Of a stretch of DNA of 53,130 nt, positions 32,052-40,658 are shown piece by piece. The stretch lies in contig CAJUJY010000018.1 of the NCBI GenBank assembly GCA_910586555.1, positions 1-53,130 of the forward strand, in the 5' to 3' direction. Position 1 is the stretch's first letter. Every line of letters starts with the position of its first letter. The stretch comes from an uncultured Lachnospiraceae bacterium. GTDB lineage: Bacteria > Bacillota > Clostridia > Lachnospirales > Lachnospiraceae. The position numbers were made by a program, and so were the translations under genes. The notes under the pieces were generated by a model. That model did no database searches, was not told the origin of the DNA, and saw nothing but the letters and a program-made list of their open reading frames with translations.

Positions 32052-33200
32052 TTAATTCCTGTCTGCCAGCAGTTTTTTAATCTTCTGGCTTGCATCCATA
32101 ATCCCGCTTAAACTTATGTCATGGTTTAATGTATTTATAACAAGGGATATATAGCTGCTTAAATCAACATTATGGTAATAATTTTTATTTTTAATTATAT
32201 CCGGGCAGTAACACAAGTTTGTTGTATAAATTTCATCAAAAACCTGCTGTCTGTAAGCTTCATCTAAGTTATCTGCACCATTTGAAAAAAGCCCGAATGT
32301 AGCACATATAATGATTTTACCAGCATTTCTTTTACGGAGTTCTTTAGCAGTTTCAAATACTGTACGTCCTGAAGCAATCATATCATCAACAATTACAACA
32401 TCTTTGCCATATACATCATTACCAAGAAATTCTATTGAAACTACAGGGTGTATTCCATCTACAAGCCTGGAATAATCCCTTCTTTTATAAAACATTCCCA
32501 TGTCAACACCAAGAAGGCTGGCATAATATACTGCCCTGCGCATTCCGCCCTCATCAGGGCTTATAATCATAAGATGGTTTTTATCTGCCTTTATTCCAGG
32601 ATTATTTTTAAGAAATGCGCTTATAAACTGGTAAGATGTAAATAAATTTTCAAAACTGATTGTTGGAATTGCATTTTGTACACGGCTGTCATGTGCATCA
32701 AATGTTATAATAGTATCTGTACCCATTGCTGCCAGTTCCTGTAACGCCTGTGCACAGTCAAGGGATTCATTGTTAATGCGTACATGCTGGCGTCCTTCAT
32801 AAAGATAAGGCATAATCACAGTAATGCGCCTTGGATGCCCGCCACATGCCATAATAACACGTTTAATATCCATAAAATAATCGTCAGGTGACATACATGA
32901 ATTGCAGCCACGCATTTTATAAGTATTGCTGTAATTGGTGGTGTCTGCAATAATATAAAGGTCAGAACCACGTATTGACTTATTAATAACCGCCTTGCCC
33001 TCACCTGTGCTAAACCTCTGGCACTCAAATGGAACAAGATATGAATCCGCATCATATCCTGGCACTTTAAAAGCAGGCCTGCCACTGTTTAAAAGAACTT
33101 TTTTCCTCCGGGCAGTAATTAAACTGTCTATTTTCATGCCTAATTCATTCTGGTTTCCTATAGATATAATTTTAAGTGGTGCAAAAGGCATAGCTTCCAT
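32052..33200 (-). CDS. prs: Ribose-phosphate pyrophosphokinase
   Basis: A 382-residue PRPP synthetase homologue, longer than the usual 310-320 residues. It belongs to the large clostridial variant in which the N-terminal half carries insertions (for instance the GCNSCMSPDDYFMDIKR segment). Recognisable are MPYLYEGRQHVR (ATP/flexible loop region), ITFDAHDSRVQNA, IISPDEGGMRRAVYYA, and the PRPP-binding loop DVVIVDDMIASGRTVFE. It should transfer pyrophosphate from ATP to ribose-5-phosphate for nucleotide, His and Trp synthesis. An AAAGAGGG site precedes the ATG. Confidence 0.9.
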   Translation of the reverse strand: MEAMPFAPLKIISIGNQNELGMKIDSLITARRKKVLLNSGRPAFKVPGYDADSYLVPFECQRFSTGEGKAVINKSIRGSDLYIIADTTNYSNTYKMRGCNSCMSPDDYFMDIKRVIMACGGHPRRITVIMPYLYEGRQHVRINNESLDCAQALQELAAMGTDTIITFDAHDSRVQNAIPTISFENLFTSYQFISAFLKNNPGIKADKNHLMIISPDEGGMRRAVYYASLLGVDMGMFYKRRDYSRLVDGIHPVVSIEFLGNDVYGKDVVIVDDMIASGRTVFETAKELRKRNAGKIIICATFGLFSNGADNLDEAYRQQVFDEIYTTNLCYCPDIIKNKNYYHNVDLSSYISLVINTLNHDISLSGIMDASQKIKKLLADRN

Positions 33201-33318
33201 AATTTACCCTCTTTCCATTTTTATGGTATTTTTATGTTTTAATCTTACCATATAAGAAAATAAAAAGAAAGCGGAAAAAACAGCAAGTAAAACCTTGCTA
33301 TGCCAGCAGATGTTTTTC

Positions 33319-35025
33319 TTATTCCATGTTATAAGTTTTAACAGAAATTTCTTTTCCATCACTTAACATTGTTATTGCGCCTGCATCTTTTGTTGCTGCC
33401 CATCTGCTGCCCGCTTTTTCAAGCCTTTCTATAAGTTCTTTATGTGGGTGTCCGTAAATATTATTTTTCCCACATGATATTACTGATATATCTGGTGACA
33501 CCCTTTCTAAAAACTTTGCAGGTGAAGAATTTTTAGAGCCATGATGTGCCACTTTTAACACATTATAGCTTACAGGCAGTGTTTTATCTGTATTAAGGTT
33601 TTCAATAAGGGCATCTTCCCCATTGCCTTCAATATCACCTGCCAGAAGAAAAGACGTATTTTTATATGTGATGCTTAACACTGTTGAATAAGCATTAGCG
33701 GAAACTGCATTAAATCCAGACTCTGGATGCAGGCATTTAATGTAGAAACCTTCGTTATTTGATATAATATCACCTGTTTTTATATAACTTATATTTATAT
33801 CATGGCTTGCCGCAAGGTTTATTATATCATAATATGGCTTTTCTGCACAGCCAGGAGCCGGGCGTGGCACAATAAAATTACCTGCCTGTATTCCCTCACC
33901 AGACTGTAAAAATATTTCCCGGAGTCCTGAAATATGGTCTTCATCAGAATGTGTCATTATTATATAGTCAATTTTTCTTATGCCATTATATTTAAGAAAT
34001 GGAATAATCCTGTATACGCCTGTTTTATCTATACTGCTGCTGCCACCGTCAACAAGATAAGTTACACCCTTATTATCCTGCATAAATATGGCATCTCCCT
34101 GGCCTGTATCAAGAAATGTTATGCTAAAACCTGCCTGCCTTTTTGTATAAATAATAATATAAAAAGCAGCCAGAAGCATTACAGGTATTACAGAAAGCTT
34201 TATATCTTTAATCTTTATAAAAACCAGGTAAAACACAAAAGCCAGTATTATAAAATAAACTGCTATCTGCCATGCCGCCGGCCTTCCAGCAATTATTATA
34301 TTTAATGGAAGTTTTAATGCCATGTGGCAGGTTATTTCATAGATATCCAGAAGAAGGCATGTGCTTCCAAGCAGGAATTTTGCTGCTGGCATAAATAAGA
34401 GCCCTAAAAGCCCGCCTGCTGCCGCAGTAATTACAATTAATGGCATAAGTGGGATTACAATAATATTTACAAATATGCTGTATAATGGAAATTCATAATA
34501 GAAATATAATATAACTGGAAGTGTTATAACCTGTACAGAAAGGCTGGTTAAGAATAAATCTTCTATCTGCCCATATATAAAATATAAAAGATACTTTAAA
34601 GACATTAATAAATATTTTCCTGTTTTAACTGGCATATGCCCGTCTTTATCTTTGGTTTTTAGAAACTTCTTAAATCTTTGCATATATTCCATGCGTTTAT
34701 TATACCAGTGCATATTTATGCAATTTTCTGTGTAAATCTTTTTTAAAAGAGGGTAAACCAGGGCAATTCCAAGTACTGCCCCATATGAAAGAAGAAAACT
34801 GCATGAAAACACCGCAAACGGTTTCTTAAGAAGTATAATAACTGCACTGGCACAAAGTGCTGAAAGTGTATCATAACTTCTGTGTATAAGTGGTGCTATA
34901 AGCATAAAAGACATCATTATTACAGCTCTTTGTACAGATATGCTATAACCTGCAAGGCAGCCATAGGCAAATAAAAAAACAATAGAAAAAATTACAGGAA
35001 TTATACGTGCTGCATCTGCAAGCAC
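33319..35025 (-). CDS. comEC: ComEC, C-terminal part (separated by frameshift)
   Basis: 568 residues from a GTG at 35025. It carries the Competence-domain membrane helices (FLFAYGCLAGYSISVQRAVIMM onward) and a complete C-terminal metallo-beta-lactamase-like domain: FLDTGQGDAIFMQ, MTHSDEDHISGL (the H-x-D-x-DH metal motif), LLAGDIEGNGEDALI and VAHHGSKNSS. Its frame stays open upstream to about 35080, reading LAIYKNRKNTLKYIKITSV, which is a natural continuation of the N-terminal part encoded at 35066-35749 in the other frame. Joined, they would give a ComEC of about 810 residues, the DNA uptake channel of competence. Either the gene is broken by a one-base indel or the sequence has an error. Confidence 0.85.
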   Translation of the reverse strand: MLADAARIIPVIFSIVFLFAYGCLAGYSISVQRAVIMMSFMLIAPLIHRSYDTLSALCASAVIILLKKPFAVFSCSFLLSYGAVLGIALVYPLLKKIYTENCINMHWYNKRMEYMQRFKKFLKTKDKDGHMPVKTGKYLLMSLKYLLYFIYGQIEDLFLTSLSVQVITLPVILYFYYEFPLYSIFVNIIVIPLMPLIVITAAAGGLLGLLFMPAAKFLLGSTCLLLDIYEITCHMALKLPLNIIIAGRPAAWQIAVYFIILAFVFYLVFIKIKDIKLSVIPVMLLAAFYIIIYTKRQAGFSITFLDTGQGDAIFMQDNKGVTYLVDGGSSSIDKTGVYRIIPFLKYNGIRKIDYIIMTHSDEDHISGLREIFLQSGEGIQAGNFIVPRPAPGCAEKPYYDIINLAASHDINISYIKTGDIISNNEGFYIKCLHPESGFNAVSANAYSTVLSITYKNTSFLLAGDIEGNGEDALIENLNTDKTLPVSYNVLKVAHHGSKNSSPAKFLERVSPDISVISCGKNNIYGHPHKELIERLEKAGSRWAATKDAGAITMLSDGKEISVKTYNME

Positions 35026-35065
35026 AGATGTTATTTTTATATATTTTAATGTATTTTTCCTGTTT

Positions 35066-35749
35066 TTATATATAGCCAGTTATTGTAACTGCCAGTATAA
35101 TAATGCCCTTAAAAAATTTATATACTGCCATTCCAAGTATTGATATATGCAGGCCGCTTATTGCAAGCAAATGGCTTATTCCGGCCTGTTTATAAATGTT
35201 TTTTATATCAATGTCCATAACTGTTTTATCCCCAAGAAGCATAGCTGTTGCAACACCACATTCTTTCTCCGGGAGGGCATTTTTATAAACATTTGCCAGC
35301 TTTTCCTTTATATCCATTATACATGCCAGGAATTTATAATAAACGCTTTTACTGTTTCCTGAAAGAATTACAGAACCTGCATTTGCTGTATAATAAATAT
35401 TTTTCTCCCTGAAATATTCTTTCTGGTTAAACTGCCCTGGATTAGAAGGCGTTTCCAGTTTAAAAATATCCCCTTTTATTTGCAAATGGTTTCCTGGTTT
35501 AAAAACCATTTCTTCCTTTATATATACCAGTATATTTTCCAGCCTGTAAACTTTTTGTATACCTTTAATCTGTATATATACATCTTCCAGGTATAACAAA
35601 CTGCTGTTTTCCTTTTCCTCATAATTATATACCACGCCTGTTATATCTGCTTCTGCCTTATCTTTAAAAGCATTTTCCATTATATAATACCTGGCATCAT
35701 CATATTCTGCAAAAAAGAACCTGTAAATGCCAAATAATATAACAAGCAT
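35066..35749 (-). CDS. comEC: ComEC, N-terminal part (separated by frameshift)
   Basis: 227 residues containing the DUF4131/OB-like extracellular region (about 30-130), LETPSNPGQFNQKEYFREKN, and the start of the channel domain: VATAMLLGDKTVMD, IYKQAGISHLLAISGLHISILGMAVYKFF. The HLLAISGLH motif is diagnostic for ComEC. The frame then stops at 35066, in the middle of a transmembrane helix, while the remaining helices continue in the next frame. The ATG at 35749 has no good ribosome site; an AAGGAGG lies about 40 bases upstream without a usable in-frame start, so the 5' end may also be altered. Confidence 0.83.
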   Translation of the reverse strand: MLVILFGIYRFFFAEYDDARYYIMENAFKDKAEADITGVVYNYEEKENSSLLYLEDVYIQIKGIQKVYRLENILVYIKEEMVFKPGNHLQIKGDIFKLETPSNPGQFNQKEYFREKNIYYTANAGSVILSGNSKSVYYKFLACIMDIKEKLANVYKNALPEKECGVATAMLLGDKTVMDIDIKNIYKQAGISHLLAISGLHISILGMAVYKFFKGIIILAVTITGYI

Positions 35750-35811
35750 GGTAAAAATCCATACTGCTGGCCTTTTTATATAATCATCCTCCTTATCTTT
35801 ATTTTGCCAGT

Positions 35812-36777
35812 TTATTGTTGTACATCTGATGAAACTGATACCCTTGAAAGCACAAGATCCAGGTTTCTTTCAAATGGTTCACCAAAGCTTACAGAGGAAC
35901 TGTATTCAAGAACCTGTTCACCATCTATACTGAACTGCACCTTATTTACAGTTGCAAGTTCAACAAGTGTATTTACAACAGAATAAATAGCAACATCTGA
36001 TGTAACCTGCTTACGTTTATTTAAAAATTCAGATGAAAAATCTACATAACATGTATTTTCCCTTACTGTTATTTTATTAAGCCTTGTGCCATCAGGTATT
36101 GTAGGAAGCACATCTTTCTTATTGACACCTTCAATAGAATATGGCCCTTTTATAAGCTGTTCAACTGCAAGCTGTTCTAAAGGTATTGTTGCATCATATG
36201 TGATTTCTACTGGCACTTCAACAAGTGATGTCCCTTTATAATCCGAAAAGTACATATTAAGTGTAGTATTCTGTTTATAACTTGTTTCACCGCCTGTATT
36301 ATCAATAAAATCATCTGCCCTCATAAGCCCTACAGCTTCCATATTAGATGTAGTAAGGGGCTGTCCTGCAACATAAAACTGTATATCTGTTATTCCAGGT
36401 ATCTGGCACAATGTTTTAACAACTGCGGCTCTTCTTAGTATCTCTGGCACACCTGTATAATTACCATATGATGATGTGAAATAAAGCGAAAGCCCACCCT
36501 CCCCAGACAGGACATAGTTATCTATGGCAACATCATCTGGAATTGCCTTCTTCATATATACGCCATCCGGCTCTTCTGACATTTTGCCTAAAAGTTCTGT
36601 AACAAGCCCGTCTGTGCTCTCAGATAACGGGCTGTATTTTTCAAATAAAACCTTTGTTTCATTGGTATCAGTGCCAAATATATAATACCCTTCATAAGCT
36701 TCATCACCTTTTTTCTGGCATGAAGCAGTTAAAGAAACAGCAGACAATAATATTATACAAAACAGGAATTTCCTCAT
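35812..36777 (-). CDS. GerMN-domain lipoprotein
   Basis: 321 residues from the ATG at 36777, which has AGGAGG seven bases upstream. It has a signal peptide with a lipobox-like LTASC, so it is likely a lipoprotein attached outside the membrane. Two GerMN-type repeats follow. The first is about 35-170 (YSPLSESTDGLVTELLGKM, ILRRAAVVKTLCQIPGI, VQFYVAGQPL-like). The second is about 180-320 (LNMYFSDYKGTSLVEV, LEQLAVEQLIKGP, VNTLVELATVNKVQFSIDGE). GerMN domains occur in the spore protein GerM and in actinobacterial LpqB. It lies downstream of a histidine kinase and response regulator on the same strand. Confidence 0.88.
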   Translation of the reverse strand: MRKFLFCIILLSAVSLTASCQKKGDEAYEGYYIFGTDTNETKVLFEKYSPLSESTDGLVTELLGKMSEEPDGVYMKKAIPDDVAIDNYVLSGEGGLSLYFTSSYGNYTGVPEILRRAAVVKTLCQIPGITDIQFYVAGQPLTTSNMEAVGLMRADDFIDNTGGETSYKQNTTLNMYFSDYKGTSLVEVPVEITYDATIPLEQLAVEQLIKGPYSIEGVNKKDVLPTIPDGTRLNKITVRENTCYVDFSSEFLNKRKQVTSDVAIYSVVNTLVELATVNKVQFSIDGEQVLEYSSSVSFGEPFERNLDLVLSRVSVSSDVQQ

Positions 36778-36969
36778 AAACAGCCTCCTATTGTGCAAAA
36801 TCCAGGTTATTCCCTATATCATTTATAAAATTACAGCAAACGGATATAAATTTTAAAATAATTCTAAAACAATAAAAATGCTGCCAGACAATTATTGTAT
36901 TTTAACTTTGGGAAAATAGGCTTATCCATTTTATTATTTGCACTAAAAAAGATTATAGCATGGATATTT

Positions 36970-38406
36970 TTATGGTATATAATTCAGTGGTATCCTGACT
37001 GTAAATGTAGTGCCCTCTTTTTCTTTGCTGTAAAGCTTTATTGAACCCCTGTGCAAAAGCACAGCATTTCTTGTAATTGAAAGCCCTAACCCTGTGCCGC
37101 CTGTTTCCCTTGACCTTGCCTTGTCAACCCTGTAAAATCTTTCAAATACATTATCCTGTAGTTCTTCTGGTATGCCTACCCCTGAATCCTGTATTGTTAC
37201 AAAGAAAAACTTGTGGTCTGCATTTAAAGTAACCCTTACCCATCCGTCATCATAATTATATTTAATGGCATTTTCAATAATGTTATTTAATGCTATTGAT
37301 ATTTTAACCTCATCAACATCTGCCATTACAGGCCGGTAGCTTTCAAATATAAGCTCTATATTGCGCTTTGCTGCTATTGGCCGCAGGCGTTTAAGAAGCT
37401 GTTCTAAAAGATCATTAACACTTATATTGGAAACCTGCATAGAAGCACTGTTTTTATCCATTTTAACCATTGACAAAAGGTCATTGATTATATGTGTCAT
37501 TCTTTCAATTTCTGTAGTTATGTCACCTAAAAATTCCCTGTATATTTCCTCTGGCATGCCTTCCTGTGAAAGGAGTGAATCAGACAGTACCTTCATTGAA
37601 GCAAGAGGTGTTTTAAGTTCATGTGAAACATTAGAAACAAACTCCTGCCTTGAAATCTCCTGTTTCCTGATTACCTCTGTCATCTGGTTAAAAGCTTCAG
37701 AAATCTTTACAAGTTCAGAATATCCATGCATATCAAGTTTTATCTCCATATCACCCTTTGACAATCCATGAATTAAACTTGTTATCTTTTTTAAAGGGGT
37801 GGTAAGCATAAGTGAACACACAAATGAAAGTATAATTATAATAAGCGCAATGCCAAGAAGCAAAAAAAACGTCCTGTGTGATACTTCACGTGAAATATTT
37901 TCCAGGTTTCTTATGGAATAGCTTATTACAATTACACCACAGGTTTCATTAAGGGAAGGATCGGTTATAGGCATTGTAAGCTGCATATAACCACCAAGAT
38001 CATTAACATATTTACTTTCACTGTTTCCGCTGAAACATTTAACTACTTCTGTAGAAATAAGTGTCTTACCTTCTTCAATTCCATAAGTGTCCTTTACTAT
38101 CTTTAAATCCTTATTGGCTATAATTATACGGCCCTGGTATATACTAGCTATTTCATCTGTTTCACTGTCTACACTGCCAGAATCATTCCCTGAAAGATAA
38201 CCTGATGAAACAACAAGGTTAGAGATAACCGTGCCACATGACTGTAATTCATCAGTCCTCTGTGAAACCATCTGTGTATCATATGTATTTGTTATTATGG
38301 CAAATAGAAATATTATAGGTACCAGGCCTGTAAAGAGCAATATCCCGAATACCTGCACACGCATACTTCTAATGTTATATAGCAGACTGCTCCATACGTT
38401 TTTCAA
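36970..38406 (-). CDS. Sensor histidine kinase
   Basis: A 478-residue membrane kinase starting at TTG 38406, which is preceded by GGAGGAAA. Transmembrane helix 1 is about 15-40. An extracytoplasmic sensor of roughly 130 residues follows, then helix 2 (about 175-198, FLLLGIALIIIILSFVCSL) and a HAMP linker. HisKA has the phospho-acceptor EFVSNVSHELKTPLASMK. The HATPase has NNIIENAIKYN (N box), DSGVGIPEELQDNVFERFYR and GGTGLGLSI. The architecture resembles WalK/PhoR-class kinases, but no PAS domain is evident. Partner of the response regulator 36 bases upstream. Confidence 0.94.
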   Translation of the reverse strand: MKNVWSSLLYNIRSMRVQVFGILLFTGLVPIIFLFAIITNTYDTQMVSQRTDELQSCGTVISNLVVSSGYLSGNDSGSVDSETDEIASIYQGRIIIANKDLKIVKDTYGIEEGKTLISTEVVKCFSGNSESKYVNDLGGYMQLTMPITDPSLNETCGVIVISYSIRNLENISREVSHRTFFLLLGIALIIIILSFVCSLMLTTPLKKITSLIHGLSKGDMEIKLDMHGYSELVKISEAFNQMTEVIRKQEISRQEFVSNVSHELKTPLASMKVLSDSLLSQEGMPEEIYREFLGDITTEIERMTHIINDLLSMVKMDKNSASMQVSNISVNDLLEQLLKRLRPIAAKRNIELIFESYRPVMADVDEVKISIALNNIIENAIKYNYDDGWVRVTLNADHKFFFVTIQDSGVGIPEELQDNVFERFYRVDKARSRETGGTGLGLSITRNAVLLHRGSIKLYSKEKEGTTFTVRIPLNYIP

Positions 38407-38442
38407 AGTATTTCCTCCATACAGATTATGCCAGGTACAAGG

Positions 38443-39129
38443 TTATTTCTGGAAATAATAACCAACACCCCATTTGGTATGGATAAACACAGGACTGCTT
38501 GGTGTTTCTTCTATCTTTTCCCTTAAACGGCGGATATGTACATCCACAGTCCTTACATCACCTGGATAGTCATATCCCCATACAGTATTTAAAAGCTCTT
38601 CCCTGCCATAAACTTTATTTGGATGTAACATAAGCAGTTCTAACAGGTCAAATTCCTTTGCTGTAAGGTTTACTTCCCTGTCATTAATATAGCCCCTCCT
38701 GCTTTCTATATCAATGCGCAGCCCGTTATATGAATAAATCTTTGGTGGTTCTTTCACTTCTGTGGCAGAACTTCTTCTTATAATTGCTTTAATGCGTGCT
38801 TTCACTTCAAGTATATTAAAAGGCTTTGTAATATAGTCATCTGCCCCATATTCAAGCCCTAAAATCTTATCCATGTCATCACCTTTGGCAGTAAGCATTA
38901 TTACAGGCACATTGGAAAATTCACGTATCTGCTGGCAGACCTCAAAACCGTTAAGTACTGGCAGCATGACATCAAGCAGTATAACATCATATTTATTTTT
39001 GCTGATATAATCAAGTGCCTCCTGCCCGTCATATGCACAGTCAACCTCCATTCCATCCTGCTCCAGGCTGAAACGGATTCCTTTAACAATTAATTTCTCG
39101 TCATCAACTACTAAAACTCTCCTGGCCAT
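38443..39129 (-). CDS. OmpR-family response regulator
   Basis: 228 residues from the ATG at 39129 (MARRVLVVDDEK), with GGATGG upstream. The receiver domain has DDE, the phospho-acceptor Asp in VILLDVMLPVLNGFEV, the Thr in VIMLTAKGDD and the Lys in DYITKPFN. The C-terminal winged helix (NLTAKEFDLLELLMLHP, VDVHIRRLREKIE, IHTKWGVGYYF) binds DNA. It sits between comEA and the kinase gene. Confidence 0.96.
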   Translation of the reverse strand: MARRVLVVDDEKLIVKGIRFSLEQDGMEVDCAYDGQEALDYISKNKYDVILLDVMLPVLNGFEVCQQIREFSNVPVIMLTAKGDDMDKILGLEYGADDYITKPFNILEVKARIKAIIRRSSATEVKEPPKIYSYNGLRIDIESRRGYINDREVNLTAKEFDLLELLMLHPNKVYGREELLNTVWGYDYPGDVRTVDVHIRRLREKIEETPSSPVFIHTKWGVGYYFQK

Positions 39130-39147
39130 TATTTTCCATCCTTCCAT

Positions 39148-39819
39148 TTATACAGTAATCTGGTCTTTTATCTGGTTAAAAACGCCGTCCTTAATTCCAG
39201 TGACATTCTTTATGTCTTCAATGCTTTTAAAACTATTTGATAAACGGTACTCTATAACTGCATCTGCCTTGCTCTCCCCAATGCCTGGAAGGGCCATAAG
39301 TTCCTCCCTTGATGCAGTATTTATATTAACAAGGCCCTGTTTTCCATCTGGCCTGCTAATATCTTTATCCTGGCTGCCATTACCTTTGTCTTTTCTATAA
39401 GAAGACGCCTGTTTCTTAGTGAGGACAGTTACCTGTTCCCCGTCAGACAGCGCTTTTGCAAGGTTTATGGCAGAACATGCCGCAGATTTTTTGAAACCGC
39501 CCGCTGCGTTTACAGCATCACAGACCCTCTGCCCGTTTAAAAGGCTGTATACACCAGGGTGCTTTACTGCACCACATATATACACAGTTATTTCATCTGC
39601 TGCTGTTAAAACGCTGTTTCCATATTCTGCTTCTTTACTATTGCCGCCATTATCTTCCTGGCTGTCCTGTACTATGCCTTCTGCTGCATCTGTAACATTT
39701 ACAGGCCCGTTAATAAAACTGGCACTTGTACCACCCATGCCTGGTTTTAAATAAATAATTCCTGAAAATATTATAAATACAGTACAAATTGCAATTATTA
39801 TAAATTTTTTCTTTTCCAT
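39148..39819 (-). CDS. comEA: ComEA-like DNA-binding protein
   Basis: 223 residues from the ATG at 39819, with GGAGGG six bases upstream. A basic N-terminus and one transmembrane helix (about 5-22) anchor it. A Ser/Gly/Asn-rich linker leads to an SLBB domain (EITVYICGAVKHPGVYSLLNG, VNAAGGF). Two helix-hairpin-helix motifs end the protein (VNINTASREELMALPGIGESKA, SIEDIKNVTGIKDGVF). ComEA binds incoming double-stranded DNA at the cell surface and passes it to ComEC. The response regulator and kinase genes separate it from comEC here. Confidence 0.94.
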   Translation of the reverse strand: MEKKKFIIIAICTVFIIFSGIIYLKPGMGGTSASFINGPVNVTDAAEGIVQDSQEDNGGNSKEAEYGNSVLTAADEITVYICGAVKHPGVYSLLNGQRVCDAVNAAGGFKKSAACSAINLAKALSDGEQVTVLTKKQASSYRKDKGNGSQDKDISRPDGKQGLVNINTASREELMALPGIGESKADAVIEYRLSNSFKSIEDIKNVTGIKDGVFNQIKDQITV

Positions 39820-39969
39820 ACATAACCCTCCACAATATTTTATGGAAGGTAATAAAGCCCGTTCTTTTAGTTGTAAACCATTACTATTTAACATAATAAC
39901 CAATTAAAATAATTATTACAATAGGTACATTTAAAAAATTTATTACATTTTAATTAAATTTCCTGCATA

Positions 39970-40416
39970 TCATATCTTTAAATCTTTCCATTTAAAAACA
40001 AGGATACCTATAACCATTATAAGGGCACCTATAAGTTTAGTCCACTGGAAAGGGCTTTTTTCTACACCAAACATTCCAAAAAGTTCAATAAGGTATGCGG
40101 AAATTATCTGTGCAGTTATTATAAAAAGAACCGATTGTGCAGGGCCAAGCGTATTCATTCCAATAATTACTGTATATGTTATAAATGCACCTATTATTCC
40201 ACCTGACAGAAGATAAACAGGCCTTGTTGAAACCACTGCTAAAAAGCTGCTTTCCCTGCCTGTTACAAACCATGCCACAATGCATACCACAAATGCTGTA
40301 ATCTGTACAAACGCTGCGGCAATCCATATTCCTGTCTGTTTCGTAACTTCTGAGTTAAAAACACCCTGTACACTCATTAAAATACCTGATATTACTGAAA
40401 TAACCATTCCCCACAT
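39970..40416 (-). CDS. DMT-family transporter (YdcZ/DUF606 type)
   Basis: A 148-residue membrane protein with five hydrophobic helices, matching the small YdcZ/DUF606 branch of the drug/metabolite transporter superfamily. It starts MVISVISGILMSVQGVFNSEV and continues with a GGIIGAFITYTVIIGMNTLGPAQS segment, then AQIISAYLIELFGMFG and a final helix ending in FKWKD. Such half-size members usually dimerise; the substrate is unknown. Confidence 0.87.
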   Translation of the reverse strand: MWGMVISVISGILMSVQGVFNSEVTKQTGIWIAAAFVQITAFVVCIVAWFVTGRESSFLAVVSTRPVYLLSGGIIGAFITYTVIIGMNTLGPAQSVLFIITAQIISAYLIELFGMFGVEKSPFQWTKLIGALIMVIGILVFKWKDLKI

Positions 40417-40560
40417 AACTAAAACCTCTTTTCTGTATATAATCCATATACCACACTTTTTCTGGCATAAATAGCAAAACGCATAAATTCATAAGCGGAT
40501 ATATCTGTTTGTGAAAAACGCCTGCCTGTTAAATACCATCTTTTAAAAATTTTTATATCC

Positions 40561-40588
40561 AAAAAAGCCAGTTACTTACTGGCTCTTT
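40561..40588 (-). terminator. Rho-independent terminator after argCBD
   Basis: On the minus strand GAGCCAGT-AAGTA-ACTGGCT is followed by TTTTTT. It lies about 70 bases downstream of argD and ends the arginine operon. The gap 40417-40658 shows nothing else I can support. Confidence 0.8.
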
Positions 40589-40658
40589 TGTAATTTATAT
40601 TACAGAATATTTCCAAAACAGTTTTAATTATTCAGTTATCTCTTAAAATACACATGTA

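Noticed and set aside
35026..35090. Programmed ribosomal frameshift in comEC
   Set aside because: There is no canonical slippery heptamer followed by a stable hairpin or pseudoknot. A simple indel or sequence error is more likely, although not excluded.
40488..40500. A third copy of the short palindromic repeat (ATAAGCGGATAT)
   Set aside because: Only about 10 bases match and the rest of the 42-base unit is missing.
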